NCBI RefSeq assembly: GCF_011758805.1
Contig: NZ_JAANOW010000003.1
Coordinates: 589,472-653,471, forward strand
DNA length: 64,000 bases
DNA from: Mycolicibacterium fluoranthenivorans
Lineage (GTDB): Bacteria; Actinomycetota; Actinomycetes; Mycobacteriales; Mycobacteriaceae
Direction of reading: 5' to 3'
The number at the start of each line of letters is the position of its first letter. Positions within the stretch are counted from its first letter, which is position 1. Under the pieces are notes generated by a model, which worked only from the letters and a program-made list of their open reading frames with translations, was not told the DNA's origin and ran no database searches. A program made the position numbers and the translations under genes. Below, one piece after another: positions 14,710 to 22,221 of the stretch.

Positions 14710-17058
14710 ATGAGCACCACCGATCACATCGCTGACCTCGCACTGCCGCGCAGTATCGAGCTGTCGATCGGCGGCATGACCTGCGCGTCGTGCGCGGCCC
14801 GGATCGAAAAGAAACTCAACAAACTCGACGGCGTCAGCGCCACCGTCAACTACGCCACCGAAAAGGCCAAGATCAGCTACCCGGACTCCGTGGAGCCCGC
14901 CGATCTGATCGCCACCGTCGCGGCCACCGGCTACACGGCAACGGCACCCACCACGACATCCCACGAACCCGACGCCGACGCCGACGCCGTGCAGACTGCA
15001 CCCGATGAGACTGCCGCGTTGCGAACCCGCCTGCTGGTCTCACTGGTGCTGACCGTTCCGGTCATCACGTTGTCGATGATCCCGATCCTGCAGTTCACCA
15101 ACTGGCAGTGGCTCGCCCTGACGCTCGCCTCGCCCGTCGTGGTGTGGGGTGCGCTGCCGTTCCACCGCGCCGCCTGGGCCAACGCCCGCCACGGCGCCGC
15201 CACCATGGACACCCTGATATCCCTGGGCGTCGGCGCCGCCTACCTATGGTCACTGTGGGCGCTGTTCCTCGGACACGCCGGCATGCCCGGCATGCGCATG
15301 ACGTTCACCCTCCTGCCCGACACAGCGTCGGGTGCCGAACACATCTACCTCGAAGTCGCCGCCGCCGTCACCGTCTTCATCCTGGCCGGCCGCTACTTCG
15401 AAGCCCGCGCCAAGTCACAGTCCGGCGCCGCCCTGAGGGCGCTGCTCGACATGGGCGCCAAGGACGTCGCCGTGATGCGCGGCGGCACCGAAACCCGCAT
15501 CCCCACAGCACAACTCGCGGTCGGCGACATGTTCATCGTGCGACCCGGGGAGAAGATCGCCACCGACGGGGTCATCACCGAGGGCGCCTCGGCGGTCGAC
15601 GCCTCGATGCTCACCGGCGAGCCAGTGCCCGTCGAAGTCCGCCCCGGCGACCACGTCACCGGAGCCACCGTCAACGCGGGCGGTCGACTCGTCGTCGAGG
15701 CCACCCGCATCGGCGCCGACACCCAACTCGCCCAAATGGCGCGCCTCGTCGAGGACGCCCAAAACGGAAAGGCCTCCGTCCAACGCCTCGCCGACCGGGT
15801 CTCAGCCGTCTTCGTCCCCATCGTCATCGCCCTCTCGGTGGTGACGCTGGCAGCGTGGCTAGCCACGGGTCACCCAGCCACTGCTGCATTCACCGCCGCC
15901 GTCGCGGTCCTGATCATCGCCTGCCCCTGCGCCCTGGGCCTGGCCACACCGACCGCCCTACTCGTCGGCACCGGCCGCGGCGCCCAACTCGGCATCCTCA
16001 TCAAGGGACCGCAAGTCCTGGAGTCCACCCGCCGCGTCGACACCGTCGTGCTCGACAAGACCGGCACCGTCACCACCGGCCGCATGAGCCTAATCGGCGT
16101 GCACCCCGGCGACGGAGAAACCGCCGCCCAGGCCCTCACCCTCGCCGGAGCACTCGAGGACGCCTCCCAGCACCCGATCGGCCACGCGATCGCAGCAGCC
16201 GCCGCACCCACCGACGGGACGACGCTGCCCCCGGTCGAGAGCTTCGCCACCCACGACGGCCACGGAGTCAGCGGTGTCGTCGACGGGCACGCCGTGCTCG
16301 TGGGGCGGCGCAGCTGGCTCACCGACGACTGGTCGCTCACCACCCCCACAGTCCTGCTCGACGCCGCCGAGGCAGCCGAGGAACGCGGCCACACCCCGGT
16401 GTGGGTGGCCTGGGACGGAGCGGTGCGCGCCGTGATCGTCGTCGCGGACACAGTCAAGGACACCTCGGCCGACGCGATCAGTCAGCTACGAGGGCTCGGT
16501 CTGCGCCCCGTCCTCCTGACAGGTGACAACCGACGCGCCGCCCATGCGGTCGCAGCCCAGGTCGGCATCGACGCGAGCGACGTCATCGCCGAGGTCCTGC
16601 CGGCCGACAAGGTGAACGTCGTCAAGGACCTGCAGGCCCGGGGGCACATCGTGGCGATGGTCGGCGACGGCGTCAACGACGCGGCCGCACTCGTTCAGGC
16701 CGATCTGGGACTGGCCATGGGCACCGGCACCGACGTCGCCGTCGAGGCGTCGGACCTGACGCTGGTTCGCGGTGATCTGCGTGCCGCCGCCGACGCCATC
16801 CGCTTGTCCCGCGCCACGTTGAAGACCATCAAGGGCAATCTCTTTTGGGCATTCGCCTACAACGTCGCCGCGATACCGCTGGCAGCGCTGGGACTGCTCA
16901 ACCCACTGATCGCCGGCGCCGCCATGGCGTTCAGTTCGATCTTCGTGGTCAGTAACAGTCTGCGATTGCGCCGCTTCGCCACCACCGCGAACAACCAGAC
17001 ACCGGCACCTGCCACGGGCACCACGCCCACGCGTGCACCGGCCGCGACCACCCGGTAG
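14710..17058 (+). CDS. Copper-exporting P1B-type ATPase
   Basis: The 782-residue protein pumps Cu(I) out of the cytoplasm. From N to C it shows one HMA domain ([14 protein letters not shown]), paired membrane helices, the actuator motif TGEPVPV, the membrane metal site CPC in [13 protein letters not shown], the phosphorylation loop DKTGTVTTG, a nucleotide-binding HP motif (SQHPIGHA) and [10 protein letters not shown]. The ATG at 14710 is preferred because GAAGGG lies seven bases upstream; a TTG at 14659 would add 17 unlikely residues. It is the main effector of the csoR operon and resembles CtpV/CtpA-type transporters. Confidence 0.93.
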   Translation: MSTTDHIADLALPRSIELSIGGMTCASCAARIEKKLNKLDGVSATVNYATEKAKISYPDSVEPADLIATVAATGYTATAPTTTSHEPDADADAVQTAPDETAALRTRLLVSLVLTVPVITLSMIPILQFTNWQWLALTLASPVVVWGALPFHRAAWANARHGAATMDTLISLGVGAAYLWSLWALFLGHAGMPGMRMTFTLLPDTASGAEHIYLEVAAAVTVFILAGRYFEARAKSQSGAALRALLDMGAKDVAVMRGGTETRIPTAQLAVGDMFIVRPGEKIATDGVITEGASAVDASMLTGEPVPVEVRPGDHVTGATVNAGGRLVVEATRIGADTQLAQMARLVEDAQNGKASVQRLADRVSAVFVPIVIALSVVTLAAWLATGHPATAAFTAAVAVLIIACPCALGLATPTALLVGTGRGAQLGILIKGPQVLESTRRVDTVVLDKTGTVTTGRMSLIGVHPGDGETAAQALTLAGALEDASQHPIGHAIAAAAAPTDGTTLPPVESFATHDGHGVSGVVDGHAVLVGRRSWLTDDWSLTTPTVLLDAAEAAEERGHTPVWVAWDGAVRAVIVVADTVKDTSADAISQLRGLGLRPVLLTGDNRRAAHAVAAQVGIDASDVIAEVLPADKVNVVKDLQARGHIVAMVGDGVNDAAALVQADLGLAMGTGTDVAVEASDLTLVRGDLRAAADAIRLSRATLKTIKGNLFWAFAYNVAAIPLAALGLLNPLIAGAAMAFSSIFVVSNSLRLRRFATTANNQTPAPATGTTPTRAPAATTR

Positions 17059-17079
17059 ACGGCCGCTGCCAACGCTGTC

Positions 17080-17823
17080 ATGACCGAGCAGCCCTGGGAG
17101 GGATCGGCCCTCCTGCGTCCCGGCGCGTTGGCGTTCACCGGGACCATCGGCGTCACCGACCCCCACGCCCATCACGCCGTCCAGATCATGACCGCACCCA
17201 CGGTGATGACCATCGTGGACGGCAACGACGCCCGCCACCGCGGCACCACGGTCATCGTGCCCGCCGATGCAACGCATCGAATCGACACCGGTGCGGCACA
17301 GGGCGCCCTGGTGTTCCTGGATCCCGAGTCGACCGCCGGCCGCGCGGCCCACCACCGCAGCATCCACCACGGATGGACCAGCGGACCCGTCCTGAGCCAC
17401 ACCCGTGAGCGCCCCCTGGGCGCGGTGGTGACCGACCTGATCAGCCAACTGACACCCGTTCCCGCCGGACCAGTCCCGCAACGGCACCCCGCCGTCAGCG
17501 CCGCGCTGGACCTGTTGGCGACTCCCACCGGCCCGGGCGCGGTGCGCGGCACCGAGGTGGCCGCTCAGGTCGGCATCTCGGCCAGCCGGTTGACGCACCT
17601 CTTCACCGACGAGGTCGGAATCCCGTTGCGCCGCTACGTGTTGTGGCGGCGATTGCACATCGCCATCACCCGGGTTCAGGCCGGCGATGATCTGACCGGC
17701 GCCGCCCACGCCGCCGGCTTCGCCGACAGTGCCCATCTCAGTCGAACATGTCGCGACACCTTCGGATTGCCGCCCTCGCTGCTGAGTAGACACATACGTT
17801 GGGACATCGACACCAGGGTCTAG
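17080..17823 (+). CDS. AraC-family transcriptional regulator
   Basis: The 247-residue protein has a cupin-like N-terminal sensor domain with a His-rich strand (TDPHAHHAVQIM) and a C-terminal double helix-turn-helix (about residues 145-240; ISASRLTHLFTDEVG and AHAAGFADSAHLSRTCRDTFG). It starts 22 bases after the copper ATPase stop and is probably in the same operon. The His cluster suggests a metal or small-ligand sensor. Its targets are unknown. Confidence 0.85.
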   Translation: MTEQPWEGSALLRPGALAFTGTIGVTDPHAHHAVQIMTAPTVMTIVDGNDARHRGTTVIVPADATHRIDTGAAQGALVFLDPESTAGRAAHHRSIHHGWTSGPVLSHTRERPLGAVVTDLISQLTPVPAGPVPQRHPAVSAALDLLATPTGPGAVRGTEVAAQVGISASRLTHLFTDEVGIPLRRYVLWRRLHIAITRVQAGDDLTGAAHAAGFADSAHLSRTCRDTFGLPPSLLSRHIRWDIDTRV

Positions 17824-17870
17824 CCGAAACGTTCAAGCCCGAACACCCCAGTGGCGCCGACCATTCAGGG

Positions 17871-18797
17871 ATGCACAACCTCACCGGCACCGCCATCCGC
17901 GCGATCACCCGCTACGGCTACGTCCCGTTCATGCTGCTCGGCCTCAACGGAACCGCGATCGCCCTGACCGTTGCCGGCACCCCCAAGTTCTGGCTCCTGG
18001 CCGTTCTGGCTGTTGCCATCGCGACGTCATTCCTGGCCGAAAGGGTCATCCCCTACGACCGCAGCTGGAACCACGACCGCGCTGACAGTGCCCGCGACCG
18101 CGTCCACGCCGCAGTCAACGAGGCACTCATCCTGACCAGCGTCACCGCAATCCCACTGCTGGCAGGGATCATTCCGGCTCCCGAGATCTGGCCCAGCAGT
18201 TGGCCATTCATTGCTCAAGTATCGGCCGCCATCCTCGTCGCAGACCTCGGCATCACCCTGGTCCACCGGGCCAGCCACCACGTCGGGATGCTGTGGCGCT
18301 TGCACGCCGTGCACCACAGCATCACCCGCATGTACGGCCTCAACGGCCTCATGAAGCACCCGCTGCACCAAAGCGTCGAGATGACTGCGGGAGTGGCCCC
18401 GCTCATCCTGATCGGACTTCCCGTCGACGTCGCATCGGTGCTCGCCCTCGCCGTCGCCATCCAACTGCTCCTGCAGCACTCCAACGCCGACTACCGCATC
18501 GGCCCCGCCAAGCACCTACTCGCACTCAACGAAGGTCACCGCTTCCACCACCTCAAATGGGCCGGCGTCGGCGACGTCAACTTCGGACTATTCACCCTGC
18601 TCTGGGACCACCTGATGCACACCCATGCCTACGACCCGGCCCGCCGCTTCGACTCCACCCAACTCGGCATCGCCGCCAAGCCGCACTTCCCTTCCGGCTA
18701 CCTGCAGCAGATGAGGTACCCATTCACCGCTGACGGCCGGTGCGACTCCGCGTCGGCCGCCACGCCGTCCAGCCCGGCGGTCAACACGACTCACTGA
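17871..18797 (+). CDS. Sterol desaturase / fatty-acid hydroxylase family membrane enzyme
   Basis: The 308-residue protein has several membrane helices and the His-box set of a diiron hydroxylase: HRASHH, HAVHHS, KHPLHQ and GHRFHHLK. Such enzymes add hydroxyl groups or double bonds to lipids. The ATG at 17871 is chosen; an earlier in-frame start would overlap the AraC gene. The position behind the AraC regulator in the copper operon suggests that it modifies membrane lipids under the same stress, which is an inference. Confidence 0.85.
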   Translation: MHNLTGTAIRAITRYGYVPFMLLGLNGTAIALTVAGTPKFWLLAVLAVAIATSFLAERVIPYDRSWNHDRADSARDRVHAAVNEALILTSVTAIPLLAGIIPAPEIWPSSWPFIAQVSAAILVADLGITLVHRASHHVGMLWRLHAVHHSITRMYGLNGLMKHPLHQSVEMTAGVAPLILIGLPVDVASVLALAVAIQLLLQHSNADYRIGPAKHLLALNEGHRFHHLKWAGVGDVNFGLFTLLWDHLMHTHAYDPARRFDSTQLGIAAKPHFPSGYLQQMRYPFTADGRCDSASAATPSSPAVNTTH

Positions 18798-18946
18798 TCC
18801 CGGCTTCGAGTGGGAGCTTCCAATCCGCGTCACAGTCATATGAGGAAGCAACACCACTCGGCCGGCAGCGCCAAAAGGCCCATGCGCGCAACGAATTACA
18901 CAACTGTTCTTCTGTTACTGCTGTTAACAGAGGGGCTGATGTGATG

Positions 18947-18993
18947 TACGTTCGAGCTATATCGGCTGTTGCTACGTACGGAGATAGTCCGTA
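18947..18993. promoter_or_regulatory. BlaI-type operator array upstream of RipB-like gene
   Basis: TACGGAGATAGTCCGTA (18977-18993) is a perfect dyad with six-base arms in the TAC-N11-GTA pattern. Exactly 15 and 30 bp upstream are degenerate units that keep one half-site each: GTA at 18976-18978 and TACG at 18947-18950. The three-unit, 15-bp layout therefore resembles the array at 10844-10890. It lies 82 bp before the RipB-like start. Confidence 0.6.
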
Positions 18994-19075
18994 GACATGC
19001 AGCTCGGTGCATGCGCCGGGCGGCAGTCATCGCCTGACGGGGCCGCGGCCGCCTTCAGAAGGAGAACCGAACTCG

Positions 19076-19843
19076 ATGCCCTCCCAACCTCGAGCCAGCA
19101 TCCTTCGTCGGCGTGTCGGCGAGTCGCCGACGGCGGGAAGCGCAAGGCGACGTCGCTCTGGCTTCACCCGTCTACTCCTCATCGGATCTGCCGTGTCAGC
19201 GATCGTCCTCGCCACGCCCGCCCACGCCGAACCCGTCAGCCCATGGGATCCGTCGCTGCCAAGCGTTCTGAGCGCCGGAGCCCCGGGTGATCCGCTCGCC
19301 ATCGCCAACGCCTCACTCCAAGCCAGCGCCAACGCGGCAAAAACCACCATGGACATGGGACGAAAGTTCTTGAGCAGCCTAGGCCTGACCAGTCCAGCGA
19401 CCGATCCAAGCTCCGGCCTGAGCGGAAACCGGGTCTACGGCGCACAAGCCATCGAATACGTGATCCGCCGAGCCGGATCCCAGCGTGGTGTTCCCTACTC
19501 ATGGGGCGGAGGTAGCCTCAACGGGCCGAGCCGTGGAATCGACTCTGGCGCAGGCACTGTCGGATTCGACTGCTCGGGCCTGACCCGCTACGCCTTCGCA
19601 GGTGTCGGCATTCTGCTTCCCCGCTACTCCGGCGCTCAATACGACGCCGGCCGAAAGGTTCCCCCATCGCAAGCCAAACGGGGCGACCTCTTGTTCTGGG
19701 GTCCCTCGGGAGGCCAGCACGAAGCCCTCTATCTGGGCGGCGGCCAGATGCTCGAGGCCCAACAAACCGGGGTGCCGGTGAAGGTCTCGCCCGTGCGCAC
19801 CGGCGGGATGACCCCGTACGTAACCCGCATCATTGAGAGTTAG
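19076..19843 (+). CDS. RipB-like NlpC/P60 peptidoglycan endopeptidase
   Basis: The 255-residue protein has a signal peptide (cleavage after AHA, about residue 51), a short spacer without a coiled coil, and an NlpC/P60 domain with PYSWGGGSLNGPSRGID, catalytic Cys in GFDCSGLTRY, His in GQHEALYLG and Glu in QMLEAQ. Size and layout match RipB (Rv1478, 241 residues). AGAAGGAG lies 11 bases before the ATG at 19076. Its domain is very close to that of the RipA-like protein at 9322-10767, so the two probably arose by duplication. The operator array upstream predicts BlaI-type control. Confidence 0.9.
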   Translation: MPSQPRASILRRRVGESPTAGSARRRRSGFTRLLLIGSAVSAIVLATPAHAEPVSPWDPSLPSVLSAGAPGDPLAIANASLQASANAAKTTMDMGRKFLSSLGLTSPATDPSSGLSGNRVYGAQAIEYVIRRAGSQRGVPYSWGGGSLNGPSRGIDSGAGTVGFDCSGLTRYAFAGVGILLPRYSGAQYDAGRKVPPSQAKRGDLLFWGPSGGQHEALYLGGGQMLEAQQTGVPVKVSPVRTGGMTPYVTRIIES

Positions 19844-19898
19844 CGGCCGGCGATGATGCAGACCTCATCGCCAGACCGCTTCGGTGCCCCTCCCTAGT

Positions 19899-20738
19899 TC
19901 AGGTGCTGCTGATGGTGTCGTGAGCGTGCGCGGACAGAACGTGCCCAACGGCCTCGACGACGTCGGGGCCGATTTCGTTCAGCGCATCACCGACGACCAA
20001 CCAGTTCTCCGTAGCGTCGAGGTCGACGTACCGGAAGACCTGCTCGAAGGCGAACACCGGCATGAGCGTGATCGTCGTAGTGCCCGGATTCTCCGGCCTG
20101 GAGAATTCCACCCGGGCCAGCACCGATCCCTTCGCGACGACTCCCTGGTTGACCGAGGAGACCACACCACCGGGAGGCTCGGGATCGACGCTGACACCGC
20201 CCATGTCGACCTGGCTGTTGGCCACGATGTTGAGCAGCTGGTGCTTGTCGGTGTTGGACAGGAACTGCAGGATGTGCAGCGGATGCAGCGTCCCGGTGCC
20301 GGCGGCGTTGAACGGTTGATTGCTTCTGATCACCTCAAACACCGTCGGCCCGTACCAATCTCGGCGCTTCTTCGCCCACGTGGTGGAGCTCTTCTCCGTC
20401 GAGCGCAGCGGAAACGCCACCTCGGTCGGTCTCTCCTGTCGGATGTGTTGCGGTGTGATCGCCCACACGGCGTGGTCCAGAGCGGCTCGCAGGTTGTGCA
20501 CGAAGTCCCCCATGAGCAGCGCCGACTCGGTGTAATCGAGATCCGACTCCAGCGCCCACTCCGCCCACGTCCTTCGCGAGGCGTGATCGGTGCGATTGTC
20601 CCGCCGGCTGTACTGCCGCTCGACCGCCTGTTGCTCGGCGAGCACGTCGCGCAGGCGATCTCTGATCTCGAACCCATGCTCCAGCTTGTGGAAGGCCGAG
20701 GACCCGACCAGCTCCGGGTCCCAGGTGCCGTCCGCCAT
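19899..20738 (-). CDS. Hypothetical protein with LR-x-ALDH and NTDKHQ motifs
   Basis: The 279-residue protein has a helical N-terminal half with FVHNLRAALDHAVWAI (about residues 75-90) and a following FLSNTDKHQLLNIV. This pairing occurs in a widespread family of unknown function that is often near toxin-antitoxin or defence genes. The ATG at 20738 overlaps the stop of the HicB-like gene (TGATG) and has a G-rich ribosome site. I do not assign a function. As the gene coupled to an antitoxin-like gene it could be the partner or effector. Confidence 0.6.
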   Translation of the reverse strand: MADGTWDPELVGSSAFHKLEHGFEIRDRLRDVLAEQQAVERQYSRRDNRTDHASRRTWAEWALESDLDYTESALLMGDFVHNLRAALDHAVWAITPQHIRQERPTEVAFPLRSTEKSSTTWAKKRRDWYGPTVFEVIRSNQPFNAAGTGTLHPLHILQFLSNTDKHQLLNIVANSQVDMGGVSVDPEPPGGVVSSVNQGVVAKGSVLARVEFSRPENPGTTTITLMPVFAFEQVFRYVDLDATENWLVVGDALNEIGPDVVEAVGHVLSAHAHDTISST

Positions 20739-20929
20739 CAGATCCCCCCGCCGCGCTCGACGTCCTGGGCATCGGCCATCTCCGCTGCAACCTGCTCGAC
20801 GACGCTGACGATGCCCTGCATTGCCTCGGCACGGGTGGGAGCCAGCCAGGACAGCGACGGGAACTCGGCGACGAGTCCGACGAATTCGTTGTCCTCGGGC
20901 GACCATTCGACCCGGTAGGCGTAGTCCAT
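20738..20929 (-). CDS. HicB-like antitoxin-domain protein
   Basis: The 63-residue protein begins MDYAYRVEWSPEDNEFVGLV and has the HicB signature AEFPSLSWLAPTRAEAMQGI, an RNase-H-like fold. HicB antitoxins neutralise the mRNA-cutting toxin HicA. No HicA-type gene is seen on either side, and no C-terminal DNA-binding domain is present. The ATG at 20929 has a GAGGG ribosome site nine bases upstream; a TTG at 20944 is less likely. It lies between two genes of unknown function on the same strand. Confidence 0.7.
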   Translation of the reverse strand: MDYAYRVEWSPEDNEFVGLVAEFPSLSWLAPTRAEAMQGIVSVVEQVAAEMADAQDVERGGGI

Positions 20930-20940
20930 GCTGAAGTCCC

Positions 20941-21486
20941 TCAAGAGAGTCGGTGATTGAGTTCCGCCGACCGCTCGGCAACCGTTCTAGCGATCTCGGC
21001 AACCCGCTTGCGCCGCAGATGTTCCCGGACGGTGGTGACGATGAACTCCGCGCGCTCCCGCGGGTTGGTGCCGTAGCTTTCGGCCGCGATCGTGCCGGTG
21101 GCGATGACGTCGCCCTCGATGATCTGGTGCTGCCGGTAGCGGGTGGTGCCGTCGTCGTGGGTGCCGTCCACGACCCGCATGGAGTGTCCGCTCGGGTGCA
21201 GGTCGATCTCGATGTCCCACTCGGTGTCGCGCTCACGGAAGTAAAAGCTGTGCCCGTCGACCTCGCCCTTCCACTGCTCGGGTGCGTAGCCGCCGTGGTC
21301 GTGGACCACGACGCCCGACTGATCGGCCAGCCACGCCTGCAGGTCGGCCTCGTCGGCCTGCTGGGCACCCTGGAGCCGCCGTCCCTCGGAGGTCTGCCAG
21401 AACTCGTTCATGTCGTCGAGAAACACCCGGAATGTGGCTCCTGAACGCCATCGGCCGGGGTGGGGTGCATCCGCTTCGTCAGGCAT
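20941..21486 (-). CDS. Hypothetical protein upstream of HicB-like gene
   Basis: The 181-residue protein is soluble, with no signal or membrane segment. It has a central beta-rich part (HSFYFRERDTEWDIEIDLHP) and a basic helical C-terminus (REHLRRKRVAEIARTVAERS). I do not recognise a family. The ATG at 21486 has a GAGAGG ribosome site and lies seven bases after the stop of the GNAT remnant. It ends 11 bases before the HicB-like start, so the genes look like one operon. Confidence 0.55.
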   Translation of the reverse strand: MPDEADAPHPGRWRSGATFRVFLDDMNEFWQTSEGRRLQGAQQADEADLQAWLADQSGVVVHDHGGYAPEQWKGEVDGHSFYFRERDTEWDIEIDLHPSGHSMRVVDGTHDDGTTRYRQHQIIEGDVIATGTIAAESYGTNPRERAEFIVTTVREHLRRKRVAEIARTVAERSAELNHRLS

Positions 21487-21492
21487 CGGCGG

Positions 21493-21660
21493 TCACCTCT
21501 CCGGGTCGAGCAGGGCGCGGGCGTCTTTGATCAGCAGCAGCAGGTGCATGTGTTAGCTCGAAACTCGAAGTGGGCGTAGAACGCGCGATTGTTTTCGAAG
21601 CAGCTTGCCATCGCGTCCAGGGTGATCAACACCGATTTTCCGACTCGCTCACCGTGCTCT
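21493..21660 (-). pseudogene. Remnant of a GNAT-type acetyltransferase toxin
   Basis: Two pieces in different frames match the C-terminus of GNAT toxins of the TacT type: ENNRAFYAHFEFR and, after a frameshift near 21550, HLLLLIKDARALL. The upstream part of the domain, with the acetyl-CoA loop, is absent and is replaced by sequence next to the recombinase module. A functional GNAT gene partnered with an antitoxin may have existed here before the recombinase unit arrived. The identification rests on short motifs, so it is tentative. Confidence 0.45.
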
Positions 21661-21702
21661 CGCGGCGGTCTGACCTCAAATGAAGCCGGACGGGCCGCAT
21701 CG

Positions 21703-22221
21703 TCAGGGCGAACTCGGCTCATTCAGCGAGCGCAAGCCAGCACCCTTCTTGGCCATTCGATCAAGCTTGCCCTGAAGCCTGGCCCGGTCCCGAATGCTGA
21801 CTTGAAGTTGTTCGGCCAGCGCCTGGACGACGGCTTCGAGATCCTTGCGCTTGTCCCGCGCCTCCTCGTACTTGCGTTCCGCATTCAGAACTCGTTCATG
21901 CATCGCGTTGAGCTTCTTGCTCCACTGATGTTCTTGCGGGGTGACGACCTCGTCCTGTTTGGCGACGGCCCGGTCCATCCAGTCGGCCAGATCGCTGAGC
22001 GCGCCACGCACAAGCCGGGTGCGCCCAACTCCTGACTCATTGGCCAGTGCCACGACACTTCGCTTGCCCCGATTGATCGGCTTGGGCGCCGGTTCGCCCG
22101 TGAGTAGACTGCGCATCGCGATCAGGACGGCCTTCCGCGTAGGGTTGCGTTCCGCATTGACGTCGTCGTCGGTCGGAGGCCAATCGCGCTCCGCTATCGG
22201 CGTTTCGGTACCGGATGTCAT
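21703..22221 (-). CDS. Small coiled-coil recombination accessory protein (TnpC/DUF6262-like)
   Basis: The 172-residue protein has a polar N-terminus, a helix-turn-helix-like stretch (VVALANESGVGRTRLVRGAL, about residues 55-74) and a long C-terminal coiled coil (about 95-160; LEAVVQALAEQLQVSI). It overlaps the third recombinase gene by four bases. Its size, position and coiled coil match the small accessory protein of Tn554-like elements, which affects transposition frequency and orientation. Confidence 0.7.
   Translation of the reverse strand: MTSGTETPIAERDWPPTDDDVNAERNPTRKAVLIAMRSLLTGEPAPKPINRGKRSVVALANESGVGRTRLVRGALSDLADWMDRAVAKQDEVVTPQEHQWSKKLNAMHERVLNAERKYEEARDKRKDLEAVVQALAEQLQVSIRDRARLQGKLDRMAKKGAGLRSLNEPSSP

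Noticed and set aside
15108..16526. 472-codon Arg/His-rich plus-strand frame
   Set aside because: It is a frame-shifted shadow of the copper ATPase gene.
19899..21368. 489-codon fusion ahead of the hypothetical protein at 20738
   Set aside because: The added part is out-of-frame sequence of the 181-residue and HicB-like genes; coupling at 20738 supports the short form.
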